A stretch of DNA of 64,000 bases from Bacteroidia bacterium. Its GTDB lineage: Bacteria; Bacteroidota; Bacteroidia; Bacteroidales; CAJPTX01. Below the pieces are notes generated by a model. The model was not told where the DNA came from and ran no database searches. It was given only the letters and a program-made list of their open reading frames with translations. The stretch is from contig CAJPTC010000002.1 in assembly GCA_905373475.1 (NCBI GenBank), positions 1 through 64,000 of the forward strand, given 5' to 3'. The translations under genes and the position numbers were made by a program. Shown in pieces: positions 7,627 through 17,527 of the stretch; the first letter of the stretch is position 1; every line of letters starts with the position of its first letter.

Positions 7627-10600
7627 TTATCTTTCTTTTACGACTGTAATTGTCTTCGTTGTGCCACTTTCTGCTGCTAGACGCAAGAGGTAAAGACCAG
7701 AAGTAAGATCGCTTGTTTCAATCACTACCTCGCTACCATCCATATTACCTCTGCGTACTACAACACCTTGCGCATTGAGTAAGTCGTAGCGCCCCGTTGC
7801 GCCGTTGCATACCAGACGAAGCTGCGTTGTGAACGGATTAGGTGCTACTACGACGTTGGCAAAGAGTGCATCGTCGACAGATGTTACAGCCTCCATTACA
7901 ACCTCAATTGTTTTTTCGGTTGCATCAACCACAAACTCGGTTGCAGCAATGGGTTTGCAACCCTCGGCAGTAACTTCATACGTATAGGTAGCAGCAGCAA
8001 GCATAAACTCTACTGTACCTGTTTCCGTTGTTGTTCCATTAACCACTTCCTGCGCTGTCGCCTTATCTTTCACAACAACCTTTGCAGATGCTAATGGTGT
8101 GCCTGCTTTCTTTACTGAGAAAATAACCTTTGTCTTAGGCGTTTCGGTTGTTGCTTCCATCACCACGTTAATCTTCTGTTCGGTAGCTTCTACCACAAAA
8201 TCCGTTGCGGCAATGGGTTTGCACCCGTCAGCAGAGACTTCGTATGTATAATTCCCAGCTAGTAACGAAAATTCGCACAGACCTGCCACAGTCACGCCAT
8301 TGGCTACTTCCGTTGCATTCGCTTTACTCCTTATAACAACCTTAGCACCAGCTAAGAGTTCCGCCTCCTTCTTTACCTCAAATATAACTTTCGTAGGAGC
8401 CACCTCAGCAACCGTCCAACCATACCACTTACCATCCGTAAGGTCGCCATCTTGCGCCGCGAGATAGTTGTTGCGAGCAGTTACGAATTTGGCAGCTTCT
8501 ACCTCTAGTTTCAAGATACGTTCTTCTGGTTTGCTTGCGAAAGGCTTCGCATCCTCTTCAATAGCAGGCACGTTTTCACCCAAGGTAAGATCTGCAAACG
8601 CTATACAACCCTCAAATGCCTTGTCCTCAATTTCTGAAAGCTTGGGGGCATAAAGCGATATCAAATTTTTGCACTGGAAGAATGCTTGTTCCTCTATCTT
8701 AGTAAGGCTAGGCAATTGTAGAGAAGTCAGACCTGTGCAATGTGCAAACGCCTTTTCACTAATAATAGCAAGCTCTGGTAGTGCCAATTCGGTCAGTGCC
8801 TCGCAACGTTCCAAGGCATTGAGGTTAAGTTGATGCAACTTAGGTACATTCAGTTTCTTGAGGTTCTTGCAACCATAGAGTGCTCTTTCCCCCATTGTCT
8901 CCAACATTGGCAAATCCAGCTTTTCTATATGCTCAAAGCCCGTATATTCGTTCTTGTCTTCGTTTTCAGGGTCTATTTTAGCTTTACATAGCGCAAGATT
9001 ACCCAACTCAGTACATACAGGCAAAGACAACGTCTTTAAGCTCATACAACCATCAAAGCACTGCTCAGAGACTTTTGTAAGCATCGGGAAGTCTACGTGC
9101 TCCAGTTTCGTGAGACCAGCAAACGCACTGTTACCCACCGTCTTTAGTTTAGCGAATGACAACTCTGTTACGCCCGTACAACCCTTGAAAGCTTCAGCAT
9201 CAATTGTCTCAATCTCGGGAAGCGCTAGCGTCGTTAAGCCCGTACAACCCTCAAACGCATTTTTACCAATATACTTAACAGCCGTCCCATCCAAAGCCGT
9301 TAACGCCACACACTCCTTAAAAGCCCCATCGCCGATACTCGTCAATGCATTCGCAAACGGCACGTTCTTCAACGACTTACAACCGCTGAATAGATCTACC
9401 ATAATCTCATTAAGCTGCGGAAGTGTTACCTCTTCAAGGGTTTCGCAGCCCATAAATGCACCTTTACCTATCTTGTCGCCCTTAAGGTTCGGAATTTGTA
9501 CATTCTTTAGCTTTTTACAGCCTTCAAATGCATTTTCGCCGATAGCTTCAACCGCAGGTAACTCTACGGTCTCCAATGCTGTAGCTTCATGGAAAGCACG
9601 TTCTGTAAGTTGTTTCAATTGCGGAATCTTGACATGCTTCAAGGCTGCCCCCGCAACCATTACTTCGGCAACAATAGTCTTGTCTTTAACCGTCATATTA
9701 CCAGGCATTGGCGCAATTGTAACGGCATCGGCAATTACAAAACTCTCTAGCTTATCTGTTCCCGCAAAAAAGTTATTCAACGACTTCCAGTCTGCCCCCG
9801 AAAATGTACCACTTACCACTTCCAACGATTTAACCTCAGATAGTTCTTTTGTACCACCGTCACTAAATCCTGCTGCTCTCACCGCATCTTTCAATGTCGC
9901 CCCAGTTCCAGCAATTGAACCATTAACTTTTACCGAGAGCGAACTCGTTTCGTACTCTACCGAAATAGTAATATCGGCAGCAGGCATTTTGAACGAATAG
10001 GAGCCAAGTGGAATTTCATGTTCTTCTGTCTGACCGTTCTCTTTGTATGAGAGCTTCTTTACCGTGTAACCATCGTCTGGAGTAACCGAGACAGTTACCA
10101 TATCGTCGGCTACTGCGCGCTCAGGCACACTAACAGTACCATGTTCGCTAGTCCCCACCTTTATCTCGTAAGAAGTCTTTGCAACGATCTTCCATCCATA
10201 CCACAAGTCGTCACTTATGTTTCCCTCCTCTGATACATTGCGGTAGCGCTCAAATGCCTTGGTGAGCTTTTCTCCTTGTAATGGTGTCCCTGCTGCATCT
10301 ACTAATATCACAGAACGAATAGCAGGACAATTTTCAAAGGCATCTGCATTTGCCACAGTTGGCGGATTTTCGCCTAAATAGAGTGTGGCGAGACTGGTAC
10401 AGCCCGAGAATGCTTTTTTCATAATCGCTGTTAGATGTGGCAATTTCAAAGAAACCAACGATTTGCAGCCCATAAGAGCTTCATCCTCTATCGAAGCTAA
10501 CAATGATGCCTGCAAAGTCTTTAATGCCTCGTTCCCATACAATGCTCTGTAACCGAATTTCTTGGTATGCGGCAAAACTATCTTTTGTGCACTCTTAAGT

Positions 10601-12150
10601 TGTGCAAGCTGTGTATTCCCAATTTCTGGCAACTTGTTAAGAGTTATTTCACGCAGCCCACTGTGAAGTGTACTGTTGTTTCCATTTGAATTCAATTCGT
10701 GCGACGAGACACCATCGGTTACAGTAAATAGCTGAATGTTCTTGTAAGCATTATCGAAACCTTGTCCTGTCACATTGTACTGCGCGGCAAACTGTAAGTA
10801 ATCTATCGCTAAAAAAGCGCCTTCTTTCACCTCCACATCCGTCACTTTTGTACGATACTGATCATCTTTAATAGAGCCATCTTTCCCCATCTGCTTGGTG
10901 ACTTCGTCGAGAATAGCAGTCATCGTATTCCCATGGAACTCTTTCTCAAGCTTTGTCCCTTTGCGTTCCATAGGCTGCTCGAATGAAGTAAATTTCACCT
11001 TGATTTGGTTTTCTATGAATTTCGCTTCAACGATTACATCTGAGTTGGGCATTACAAAAGACATCGTGCTCTTATTAAAGAGCACAACTTCCTCGGGTTC
11101 TAGCTTATTACCATTCTTCGCTTTGCAAACCTTTACCGATTCGAGGTCGAGTTGCCACTGTTTTTTGACAGTAGAGTTACCACCGCCAGCGCCACCACCG
11201 CCAGTTCCACCACTACCTTCGCCATAATCTACATCGGGAATTGCTTTCAAAACAACCGTTTGCCCAGCCATAGGGTCTTCGTTCAGCGCGATAAGCTTAC
11301 CATGGTAGAGCTTTTTGGGAGCTTGTTCATAATTATGTAGAGAGATCGATATTTTCAACGTCTCAACCCCGTCAAAAGGTAAACCATACCATTTCCCATC
11401 GGTATTATTCTTAGCGAGGTAAGCTTTCTTGGCAGCCTCTAGTTCCTCCGAAGACAAATCAGAGCCATCGGGCTTTACTAATTTGAGCGAGGCACTGATG
11501 TGCTCTGCCCATTTGGGAGCATCACTTCCCACTTTAGGGGGCACTGCACCGAGTACGAGCAACTCAAAGTTCTCCGTTTGACTCTCGGTAAAGTTTCCAC
11601 TCTCAATCTCTTTACAACGTGGCATGCGCAGTGTCTGGAGCGCTACCGACGTATGACCACCAGAAGAGGCAGCTACATAGCCGACCGCACCACACGCCAG
11701 CTTTTCAACATCAGGGAATATCAATTCTTCTATCTTCGTAGAGTACTTAAATATCCCTTCGCCAAACTCCTTTATTTTCGCAATGGTCAATTTCTTTAAT
11801 GCGGGGAATTCGTAGAACGAAGTGTTGTAAGCATTCCCTTTGAACTCTGCCACAGAATTCATCGTAGTTGCGATAGTGAGCTCCTCCAGTTTAACGAAGC
11901 CTTTAGCACAATCGCCCTTCAACCATTCCCAGTCAGCATCTGTCAGATCGCCCGATGAGAGCTCCAACTTTGTAATTTCTGCCTTTACTGCATCTACCGC
12001 ATCGGCAAGGGATGTTTTCCCCGTAAAACTTGTCTCCGCGCCTCCCTTGGTATATTTTCCACCAAGATTCGCAGCATACGAGACATTAAAGAGCGCAAAT
12101 AGCAATAACGCTGTTAGCGCCATTTGTAAGATCCACTTTCTCATATACAT
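7627..12150 (-). CDS. BspA-like leucine-rich-repeat surface protein with T9SS sorting domain
   Basis: About 1507 residues from the Met at 12150. The sequence there, MYMRKWILQMALTALLLF, is a clean signal peptide, so the ATG at 12198 (16 residues further up) is less likely. Domain order: an N-terminal region with short LRR; a Gly-rich linker (GGTGGGGAGGG) inside an InlB-like block; BspA/LRR_5 repeats of the form A-F-x-G-C-x-x-L-x-x-L-x-L-P; a second InlB-like segment; a long second LRR_5 array; two tandem PEGA/Cna-like modules near the C-terminus, each containing Y-x-Y-E-V-(S/T)-A-(D/E)-G-C-K-P-I-A-A-T; and the sorting domain (PNPFTTQLRL ... YDLLNAQGVVV ... GLYLLRL). Expected at the cell surface after T9SS export; binding to host or bacterial partners is inferred from BspA relatives. 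It follows the 12222 gene in the same direction, with a terminator-like hairpin between them. Confidence 0.87.
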   Translation of the reverse strand: MYMRKWILQMALTALLLFALFNVSYAANLGGKYTKGGAETSFTGKTSLADAVDAVKAEITKLELSSGDLTDADWEWLKGDCAKGFVKLEELTIATTMNSVAEFKGNAYNTSFYEFPALKKLTIAKIKEFGEGIFKYSTKIEELIFPDVEKLACGAVGYVAASSGGHTSVALQTLRMPRCKEIESGNFTESQTENFELLVLGAVPPKVGSDAPKWAEHISASLKLVKPDGSDLSSEELEAAKKAYLAKNNTDGKWYGLPFDGVETLKISISLHNYEQAPKKLYHGKLIALNEDPMAGQTVVLKAIPDVDYGEGSGGTGGGGAGGGNSTVKKQWQLDLESVKVCKAKNGNKLEPEEVVLFNKSTMSFVMPNSDVIVEAKFIENQIKVKFTSFEQPMERKGTKLEKEFHGNTMTAILDEVTKQMGKDGSIKDDQYRTKVTDVEVKEGAFLAIDYLQFAAQYNVTGQGFDNAYKNIQLFTVTDGVSSHELNSNGNNSTLHSGLREITLNKLPEIGNTQLAQLKSAQKIVLPHTKKFGYRALYGNEALKTLQASLLASIEDEALMGCKSLVSLKLPHLTAIMKKAFSGCTSLATLYLGENPPTVANADAFENCPAIRSVILVDAAGTPLQGEKLTKAFERYRNVSEEGNISDDLWYGWKIVAKTSYEIKVGTSEHGTVSVPERAVADDMVTVSVTPDDGYTVKKLSYKENGQTEEHEIPLGSYSFKMPAADITISVEYETSSLSVKVNGSIAGTGATLKDAVRAAGFSDGGTKELSEVKSLEVVSGTFSGADWKSLNNFFAGTDKLESFVIADAVTIAPMPGNMTVKDKTIVAEVMVAGAALKHVKIPQLKQLTERAFHEATALETVELPAVEAIGENAFEGCKKLKNVQIPNLKGDKIGKGAFMGCETLEEVTLPQLNEIMVDLFSGCKSLKNVPFANALTSIGDGAFKECVALTALDGTAVKYIGKNAFEGCTGLTTLALPEIETIDAEAFKGCTGVTELSFAKLKTVGNSAFAGLTKLEHVDFPMLTKVSEQCFDGCMSLKTLSLPVCTELGNLALCKAKIDPENEDKNEYTGFEHIEKLDLPMLETMGERALYGCKNLKKLNVPKLHQLNLNALERCEALTELALPELAIISEKAFAHCTGLTSLQLPSLTKIEEQAFFQCKNLISLYAPKLSEIEDKAFEGCIAFADLTLGENVPAIEEDAKPFASKPEERILKLEVEAAKFVTARNNYLAAQDGDLTDGKWYGWTVAEVAPTKVIFEVKKEAELLAGAKVVIRSKANATEVANGVTVAGLCEFSLLAGNYTYEVSADGCKPIAATDFVVEATEQKINVVMEATTETPKTKVIFSVKKAGTPLASAKVVVKDKATAQEVVNGTTTETGTVEFMLAAATYTYEVTAEGCKPIAATEFVVDATEKTIEVVMEAVTSVDDALFANVVVAPNPFTTQLRLVCNGATGRYDLLNAQGVVVRRGNMDGSEVVIETSDLTSGLYLLRLAAESGTTKTITVVKER

Positions 12151-12177
12151 GTCTGTTTTACAATCTACATTACACGA

Positions 12178-12224
12178 TAAAAATGGAGACGTGGTCATGC
12201 CACGCCCCCATCAACCTCCATTTA
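12178..12224 (-). terminator. Terminator-like hairpin between the two LRR genes
   Basis: Outer stem AAATGGAG/CTCCATTT (12181-12188 and 12216-12223) and inner stem CGTGG/CCACG (12190-12204), followed on the minus strand by TTTTTA. The outer arm overlaps the stop codon of the 12222 gene. It may leak, since the next start is only about 30 bp away. Confidence 0.6.
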
Positions 12225-15200
12225 CTCCTTTACGAGTTTTAGAACTTTCGTTGCCCCGTCTGCCATGACAAGACGTAGGAAATATACTCCTGCACGCAAA
12301 TCTGAGGTTTCGACTACAGTCTCTGTGGTACATACACCCGCACGTACCACTACGCCGAGTGCATTTAATAACGCATAGTGCACACCCACTTCTTCTGGGG
12401 CAACACCCACGATACGGAACTGTGCCGCAAACGGATTCGGCATCACAGCTACATTCAACAACCTTGCATCGATTAGCGCAGTAACCTTCTCAAAAGCAGC
12501 CTCAAAAGTAACATTGGTCGTTACCGTATACGTCGCCTTATTGTCGGTGACCGTTAGTACCTCATCTGCCTTATCTTTCACCTTCGCAACCAACTGTTTT
12601 ACCTTGCAGTTCGCAGCAGGCGTAAGTTCAATCGTTAGCATCGTATTGGCTGGGACTGTAGCACCTGTCGCAATAAGCTCTGTGCCATTCTTTACCGACA
12701 TTTTGCCAAGCGTTTGTGACTGTACGTAAGTGACTGTAAAACCACTCGGCTGAGGTGCGCCTTCAGCTTCAAAGACTACTTCAAAAGTAACATCAGCAGT
12801 TACTGTATACGTCGCCTTATTGTCGGTGACAGTTAGTGTCTCATCGGCTTTGTCTTTCACCTTCGCTACTACTGATTTTACTTTGTAGTTTGCTGCGGGG
12901 GCGAACTCTAACGTAAGCACCGTGTTTGCTGCGACTGTAGTATTCGGTTCAACAACAACACTACCGTCCTTTACTTGCACTGTGCCGTGTTCGGGTGTCT
13001 TGGCATAAACCACTGTATAGGTCGGCTGAGGTGCGCCTTCGGCTTCAAAGACTACTTCAAAAGTAACATCGGCAATTACCGTATACGTCGCCTTATTGTC
13101 GGTGACCGTTAGTGTCTCATCAGCTTTGTCTTTTACCTTCGCTACTACTGATTTTACTTTGTAGTTTGCTACGGGAGCGAACTCTAAGGTAAGTATCGTA
13201 TTGGCTACGACTGTGGTATTGGGTTCAACAGCAACACTACCGTTCTTTACTTGCACTGTGCCGTGTTCGGGAGTCTTGGTATAAGCAACGGTATACTGAG
13301 TTGTCTTTACTGCAAACGTGGCTGTAAATTCTACATTCGCTGTAACAGTATAGGGTGCATCTGCTGCAATCTCAACACCATTAGCGAACAACTTCTCAAC
13401 ACTGTACCCTACATTAGGTTTCAACTCAAAGAGAAGCTCAGTACCTTCTTCCACTTCCTCATTTTCACCTAGTTCAGCCCCCGTTTCTTTGTACTTCACG
13501 ACAAGGATACCATTAACCTGTTGCTTCTTGTACTTAGCAGAGAGTATTTGCGCCACATTCGCCACAAATGTTACAGCCTCGCGTACTTCGTACATAGCCT
13601 CCGTTGTGGGGAGCAGATCTGTTTTCCCGTCTACGACAAGCGACTTGATCTTGTAATGTTCCTTAGCCACAACAGACAGTGTAAGCATCGTACCTTCTAC
13701 TACTTGACTGCCACTTGCCACGTCTGCATTGTTCGCATCCTTCACAGTCCACTCAACATGGTCTTTGGCTGTTTCAGGCTCAGTTCTGTAAACCACAGGA
13801 TACGTAATGTAGGTAAGTTTTACCTCCATCTTATTGTCCTCACCACTCTTCACCTCACAGGCTTGGTTCATTACCGAATTACAATGAGTCTTGGTGACAT
13901 TGTACTTGTAGCTACCTACAGGCACTACAAACGATACTTGTCCTTCGCTATCGGTTGGCAATACTGCAAGCGTATTGCCCGTAGCATCCATGAGAGTAAC
14001 CATCGCTCCCAACACGCCTTCTTCTTCCCCCTCCATCTTCACCGTGAAAGAGAGTACTAACGATGCTGCACTAGGCAACGTCCAACCAGCCCACTTGCCA
14101 CTTTTGAAATTGTCTGTATCGGCTTTGTAAGCATCTATCGCATCCTCAAAAGAGCCACTGCTCAGTACAATCTGTAAATTGCGTGTTGCAGCACATCCCG
14201 CAAAAGGCCTATTCTCTACACTGGGGACTTCTTCTCCCAATGTGATTTTTGCAAACTTCTTGCAATCTTTAAAGGCACTTTTACCAATGCTAGCTAGCAT
14301 AGGCGCATAGACCTCGAGTAACTCTTTACACTCCGCCATCCCTTGCTCTGCGATCTCGCTAAGTGCGGGTAAATATGCAGAGGTAAGCGCCTCGCATCTA
14401 TACAATGCTTTTACACCAATTGTTGAAAGCGCGGGGACTGTCAAGTTCTTTAATGCAAAATCGAAACTCAAAGCTTCTTTTCCAAGTGTAGACAACTTAG
14501 GAGCAACCAAAGTCTCAAGTGCATCTAGCTTAGATAAACCATTCTCTTCTATGCTTTCACATTCCTGCAATGTAAGCGAAGTCAGTGCACTGCAACCAGC
14601 AAACAAATTAGAGGAAACCGTAGCCAATTTGGGGAGTTCTGCAGTACGCAAAGCTTTCATATTCGCAAAAGCCTTCGTATCAGCACTCGACAAGTTGACA
14701 AAACGTATGTGCTCTACTTTTTCGCAACCATCAAAAGCGTTTTCACCCGCATTCCCAAAATGTAAACCTAGTTCGAGCTTTGTCACTCCCGTACACCCTT
14801 TGAAAGCGTTCGCACCCACCTCTTTCAAATTAGGGCAAACGAGTTGCGTTAGCGCTATGCACCCTTCAAATGCACTATCTTCCACCTCTTCAATTGTTGT
14901 AGCATTGGGTATTGAAGTCAATGCACTGCAACCCATGAAAGTTGCCTTAGGAATAGTCTTTAACGACGCTGGGAGCTGAACGGTAGCCAGTGCCGCACAA
15001 TTCAAGAAGACACCACTACCTAACTGTTGGAGTAATGGTATCTCTACGGTAGTCAGCTTTTCGCAATCGCCAAAAACACCGTCTTTCAATTCCTTTGTAG
15101 CAAGCAAACGTACTGTGGTTAATTCTTTTGCTCCACTGAATGCTTTATCAGCCATTATATCGAGTTTCGCCTCGATTGTAACAGTCGTACACTTGGGGGC

Positions 15201-17465
15201 GGCAAAGACAGGTTCGACCGTAGGCATCGCCTCCAGCCCCACCTCTTTTTTTATAGTAATTGCTGTTAGATTCTTACACTTAGGCATCAGGTTTTTGAGG
15301 TCTTCCCATTGTGGCATAGTGAAAGCCCCACTTACCAATGTCAATTCGGTTATCTCTTCCAATTTTGCAACCTCTTGCGGATCAAAGCCTGCATTCTTGA
15401 GTGCATCAAGTAGCCCATCACCTTTCCCCGTTTGTGTCCCGTTCACCGAGAGTACAAGTTTGATTGCATTAAATGTAGCTTTCACTGTTACATCTTTAGC
15501 AGGCATTTGGAATGCAAGCCCCGTAATAGGGACATCTGTAGCTCCATCTGTATAAACAAGCTTTGTCAGCTCATACCCCGCTGAAGGCGTAACCTTTACC
15601 TTTACGAGTTCATTGGGCTCGGCAAGCGTTTCTCCTTCTAGCTTCCCAAAGTCATTACGCTCGTATGTAACCTTGTAAACGCCACTCTCGGGCAACGCCC
15701 AACCGTACCATTTCTTGTCGTTAAAGACCTGATCTGCTTGGTCATAGCGTTCTACTACTCGGTACAGTTCTTTCTTCGTATAAGCAGCGTTATGAGAATT
15801 TACAAAAGCAAGACTACGCACCTCGGGACAACCACTGAATACATCGGAAGCTGTGAGCGTCGGGGCTTTTTCGCCACAAAGAGTTAGCTTGGCGAGTGTC
15901 GTGCAACCCTTGAAGGCTTCCATTTCGATCTTCTCAAGAGCAAGTAGGCTTAGATTGTTCAGAGCCGTACAACCCTCAAAAGCGTTACGCCCTATAGTGG
16001 TCAATGCAGGTGCATCTAACGTTGCCAACTGTGTACAGTTGTGGAAAGCTAACTGCCCAACACTAACCGTCTGTGGCAGACGAACTGTTTTTAATGTCGC
16101 TGCTCCTTCAAAGACTTTTGCCTCAATCCGAGGCATATTAGCAAGTACCAACTCTTCCAGCTTCGTAGGGAGTACAACCTTCTCACCTGGCTTAGCCATT
16201 GCATACACCGCTACTTCCTTTGCCACTGAAAGCTTCTTAACATTGGTAAACCCGTCAGCGGTTGTATACAGATCGGAGAGCGCCTTGTAGTCAGTAGCAT
16301 CAAATGTTCCTGCGAGGAACTCAATCTCTTCTACCTTCGTTTTATCCACACTCACCTTAGTGAGTACATTAGCCATGTCACCCCCCGTATAGGTTTCGTT
16401 GATCGAAGCGCCTGTAAATTTCACACTCAACGAGTTTGCAACGAAAGTAGCCTTTGCCGTAACCGCAGCCGTAGGCATCGCGAAAGCATTGTCGGTAAGC
16501 GTTATCTTCTCGGTAGGCGTATCTGTCTTAAAGACCTCGAGGCTCTTAAACATATAGCCATGGTTGTTCTCTACTGTGAGTGTAATCTTTGTGTTTTCCT
16601 TAAATGCAGTGCCTTCAGGCAGTGTCGTAATTTTCCCAGCATCGTTAGGCTCTACCAACAATGTGAGCGGATATTTAGTATTAGGCGTATAAGGCTCTAT
16701 GGCGAAACCATACCAGAACATATCCTTATCGTTCCCATCATTTACCTCTTGGTAAAGCTTTACCATCGCCTCATATTTCTCTTTGGTAAGCTCTGAGCCA
16801 TCCTTAGCTGTAAAGGAAAGTTTCGGGTGATTGGTAGTGAAGACATTGTCGCGCCAATATTCGCCTTCCCCCCCAGGCATTATTGCTGCCAATCGTTCAC
16901 CAAGTATTACACGTTCAAGTGTGTTCTTGCTATTCTCAAACTGATAGTTCCCAAAAGCATCTAAGTTCGGGACATTCAATACTTTCAATGATGTATAGTC
17001 TTCAGTTGCCGAATTCCCCAGATTTGTACAATCTGGCAAAGAAATATACTCTATCGTCGTTGTAAAGGCATTTCTATCTAGGTAGGGTACTTTCGCGACG
17101 TATACCTCTTTCAGTGCGGGAAGTGTATTTAACGTCTCAATATTCGCTACCGACTTCAGCCCTTTTCCGATAGTGAGCTTTGCTAAACTCGCAAAGTCCG
17201 CAGCATGACTCTGCAAATAACGCCAGTCGGCAGTTTCAAAATCGCCTGCCGTAACTTCAATCGCTGTTATTTGTGCAAGCGTCGCCCCTTCGAGTGCCTT
17301 CTCTAGCGAAGGTTTCCCCGTAAAAGACGTTTCAGTAGTCCCAACGGTATATTTCCCCGTCACGACCTTCGTATCCTCTTGTGCCAACACTTTAGGCAAG
17401 AAGAAAAAAAGAGTGCAAGCCCATAGCAAGACCTGCAATAGTAGACCTCGTCTCATATTATACAC
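12222..17465 (-). CDS. Large BspA-like LRR surface protein with T9SS sorting domain
   Basis: 1747 residues. The signal peptide has core LLLQVLLWACTLFFFL and cleavage predicted before QEDT; Met1 and Met4 both serve as a start. Layout: an N-terminal LRR part; an InlB-like block; two long LRR_5 arrays with the A-F-x-G-C-x-x-L signature separated by another InlB-like block; a PEGA/Cna-like module (about residues 1120-1220); then a run of InlB-like repeats, of which the last three are nearly identical units of about 92 residues; then the sorting domain (PNPFAAQFRI ... YALLNALGVVV ... GVYFLRLV). No enzyme motif is seen, so a surface adhesin is inferred. It sits between the giant protease and the 7627 gene, all on the minus strand; the protease is closed off by a strong terminator at 17482-17518, so this gene should have its own promoter in the short gap. 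Confidence 0.87.
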   Translation of the reverse strand: MYNMRRGLLLQVLLWACTLFFFLPKVLAQEDTKVVTGKYTVGTTETSFTGKPSLEKALEGATLAQITAIEVTAGDFETADWRYLQSHAADFASLAKLTIGKGLKSVANIETLNTLPALKEVYVAKVPYLDRNAFTTTIEYISLPDCTNLGNSATEDYTSLKVLNVPNLDAFGNYQFENSKNTLERVILGERLAAIMPGGEGEYWRDNVFTTNHPKLSFTAKDGSELTKEKYEAMVKLYQEVNDGNDKDMFWYGFAIEPYTPNTKYPLTLLVEPNDAGKITTLPEGTAFKENTKITLTVENNHGYMFKSLEVFKTDTPTEKITLTDNAFAMPTAAVTAKATFVANSLSVKFTGASINETYTGGDMANVLTKVSVDKTKVEEIEFLAGTFDATDYKALSDLYTTADGFTNVKKLSVAKEVAVYAMAKPGEKVVLPTKLEELVLANMPRIEAKVFEGAATLKTVRLPQTVSVGQLAFHNCTQLATLDAPALTTIGRNAFEGCTALNNLSLLALEKIEMEAFKGCTTLAKLTLCGEKAPTLTASDVFSGCPEVRSLAFVNSHNAAYTKKELYRVVERYDQADQVFNDKKWYGWALPESGVYKVTYERNDFGKLEGETLAEPNELVKVKVTPSAGYELTKLVYTDGATDVPITGLAFQMPAKDVTVKATFNAIKLVLSVNGTQTGKGDGLLDALKNAGFDPQEVAKLEEITELTLVSGAFTMPQWEDLKNLMPKCKNLTAITIKKEVGLEAMPTVEPVFAAPKCTTVTIEAKLDIMADKAFSGAKELTTVRLLATKELKDGVFGDCEKLTTVEIPLLQQLGSGVFLNCAALATVQLPASLKTIPKATFMGCSALTSIPNATTIEEVEDSAFEGCIALTQLVCPNLKEVGANAFKGCTGVTKLELGLHFGNAGENAFDGCEKVEHIRFVNLSSADTKAFANMKALRTAELPKLATVSSNLFAGCSALTSLTLQECESIEENGLSKLDALETLVAPKLSTLGKEALSFDFALKNLTVPALSTIGVKALYRCEALTSAYLPALSEIAEQGMAECKELLEVYAPMLASIGKSAFKDCKKFAKITLGEEVPSVENRPFAGCAATRNLQIVLSSGSFEDAIDAYKADTDNFKSGKWAGWTLPSAASLVLSFTVKMEGEEEGVLGAMVTLMDATGNTLAVLPTDSEGQVSFVVPVGSYKYNVTKTHCNSVMNQACEVKSGEDNKMEVKLTYITYPVVYRTEPETAKDHVEWTVKDANNADVASGSQVVEGTMLTLSVVAKEHYKIKSLVVDGKTDLLPTTEAMYEVREAVTFVANVAQILSAKYKKQQVNGILVVKYKETGAELGENEEVEEGTELLFELKPNVGYSVEKLFANGVEIAADAPYTVTANVEFTATFAVKTTQYTVAYTKTPEHGTVQVKNGSVAVEPNTTVVANTILTLEFAPVANYKVKSVVAKVKDKADETLTVTDNKATYTVIADVTFEVVFEAEGAPQPTYTVVYAKTPEHGTVQVKDGSVVVEPNTTVAANTVLTLEFAPAANYKVKSVVAKVKDKADETLTVTDNKATYTVTADVTFEVVFEAEGAPQPSGFTVTYVQSQTLGKMSVKNGTELIATGATVPANTMLTIELTPAANCKVKQLVAKVKDKADEVLTVTDNKATYTVTTNVTFEAAFEKVTALIDARLLNVAVMPNPFAAQFRIVGVAPEEVGVHYALLNALGVVVRAGVCTTETVVETSDLRAGVYFLRLVMADGATKVLKLVKE
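12490..13320. repeat. Intragenic tandem repeat, 276-bp period, three copies
   Basis: The phrase ggctgaggtgcgccttc begins at 12748 and again at 13024, exactly 276 bp (92 codons) apart. The flanking segments, such as the stretch encoding VAKVKDKADE and TVTDNKATYTV, recur three times. The copies differ at only a few bases in the two upstream units (in gene direction), with the copy next to the sorting domain more diverged. Confidence 0.85.
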
Positions 17466-17481
17466 GAATTTTTATACCTTG

Positions 17482-17518
17482 AAAAAAGAGGGTGTGGGCA
17501 CATAGTGTCCCACACCCT
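17482..17518 (-). terminator. Terminator of the giant protease gene
   Basis: A perfect 10-bp stem AGGGTGTGGG/CCCACACCCT (17489-17498 and 17509-17518) is followed on the minus strand by a T-rich tail (six T at 17482-17487). It lies 10 bp after the stop at 17528. Confidence 0.88.
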
Positions 17519-17527
17519 TTGACTCTC

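Noticed and set aside
8954..10000. A 348-codon plus-strand reading frame inside the LRR gene
   Set aside because: Antisense to the repetitive LRR_5 array; long open antisense frames arise there from biased repeat codons. The minus-strand product has clear domains and an export tag.
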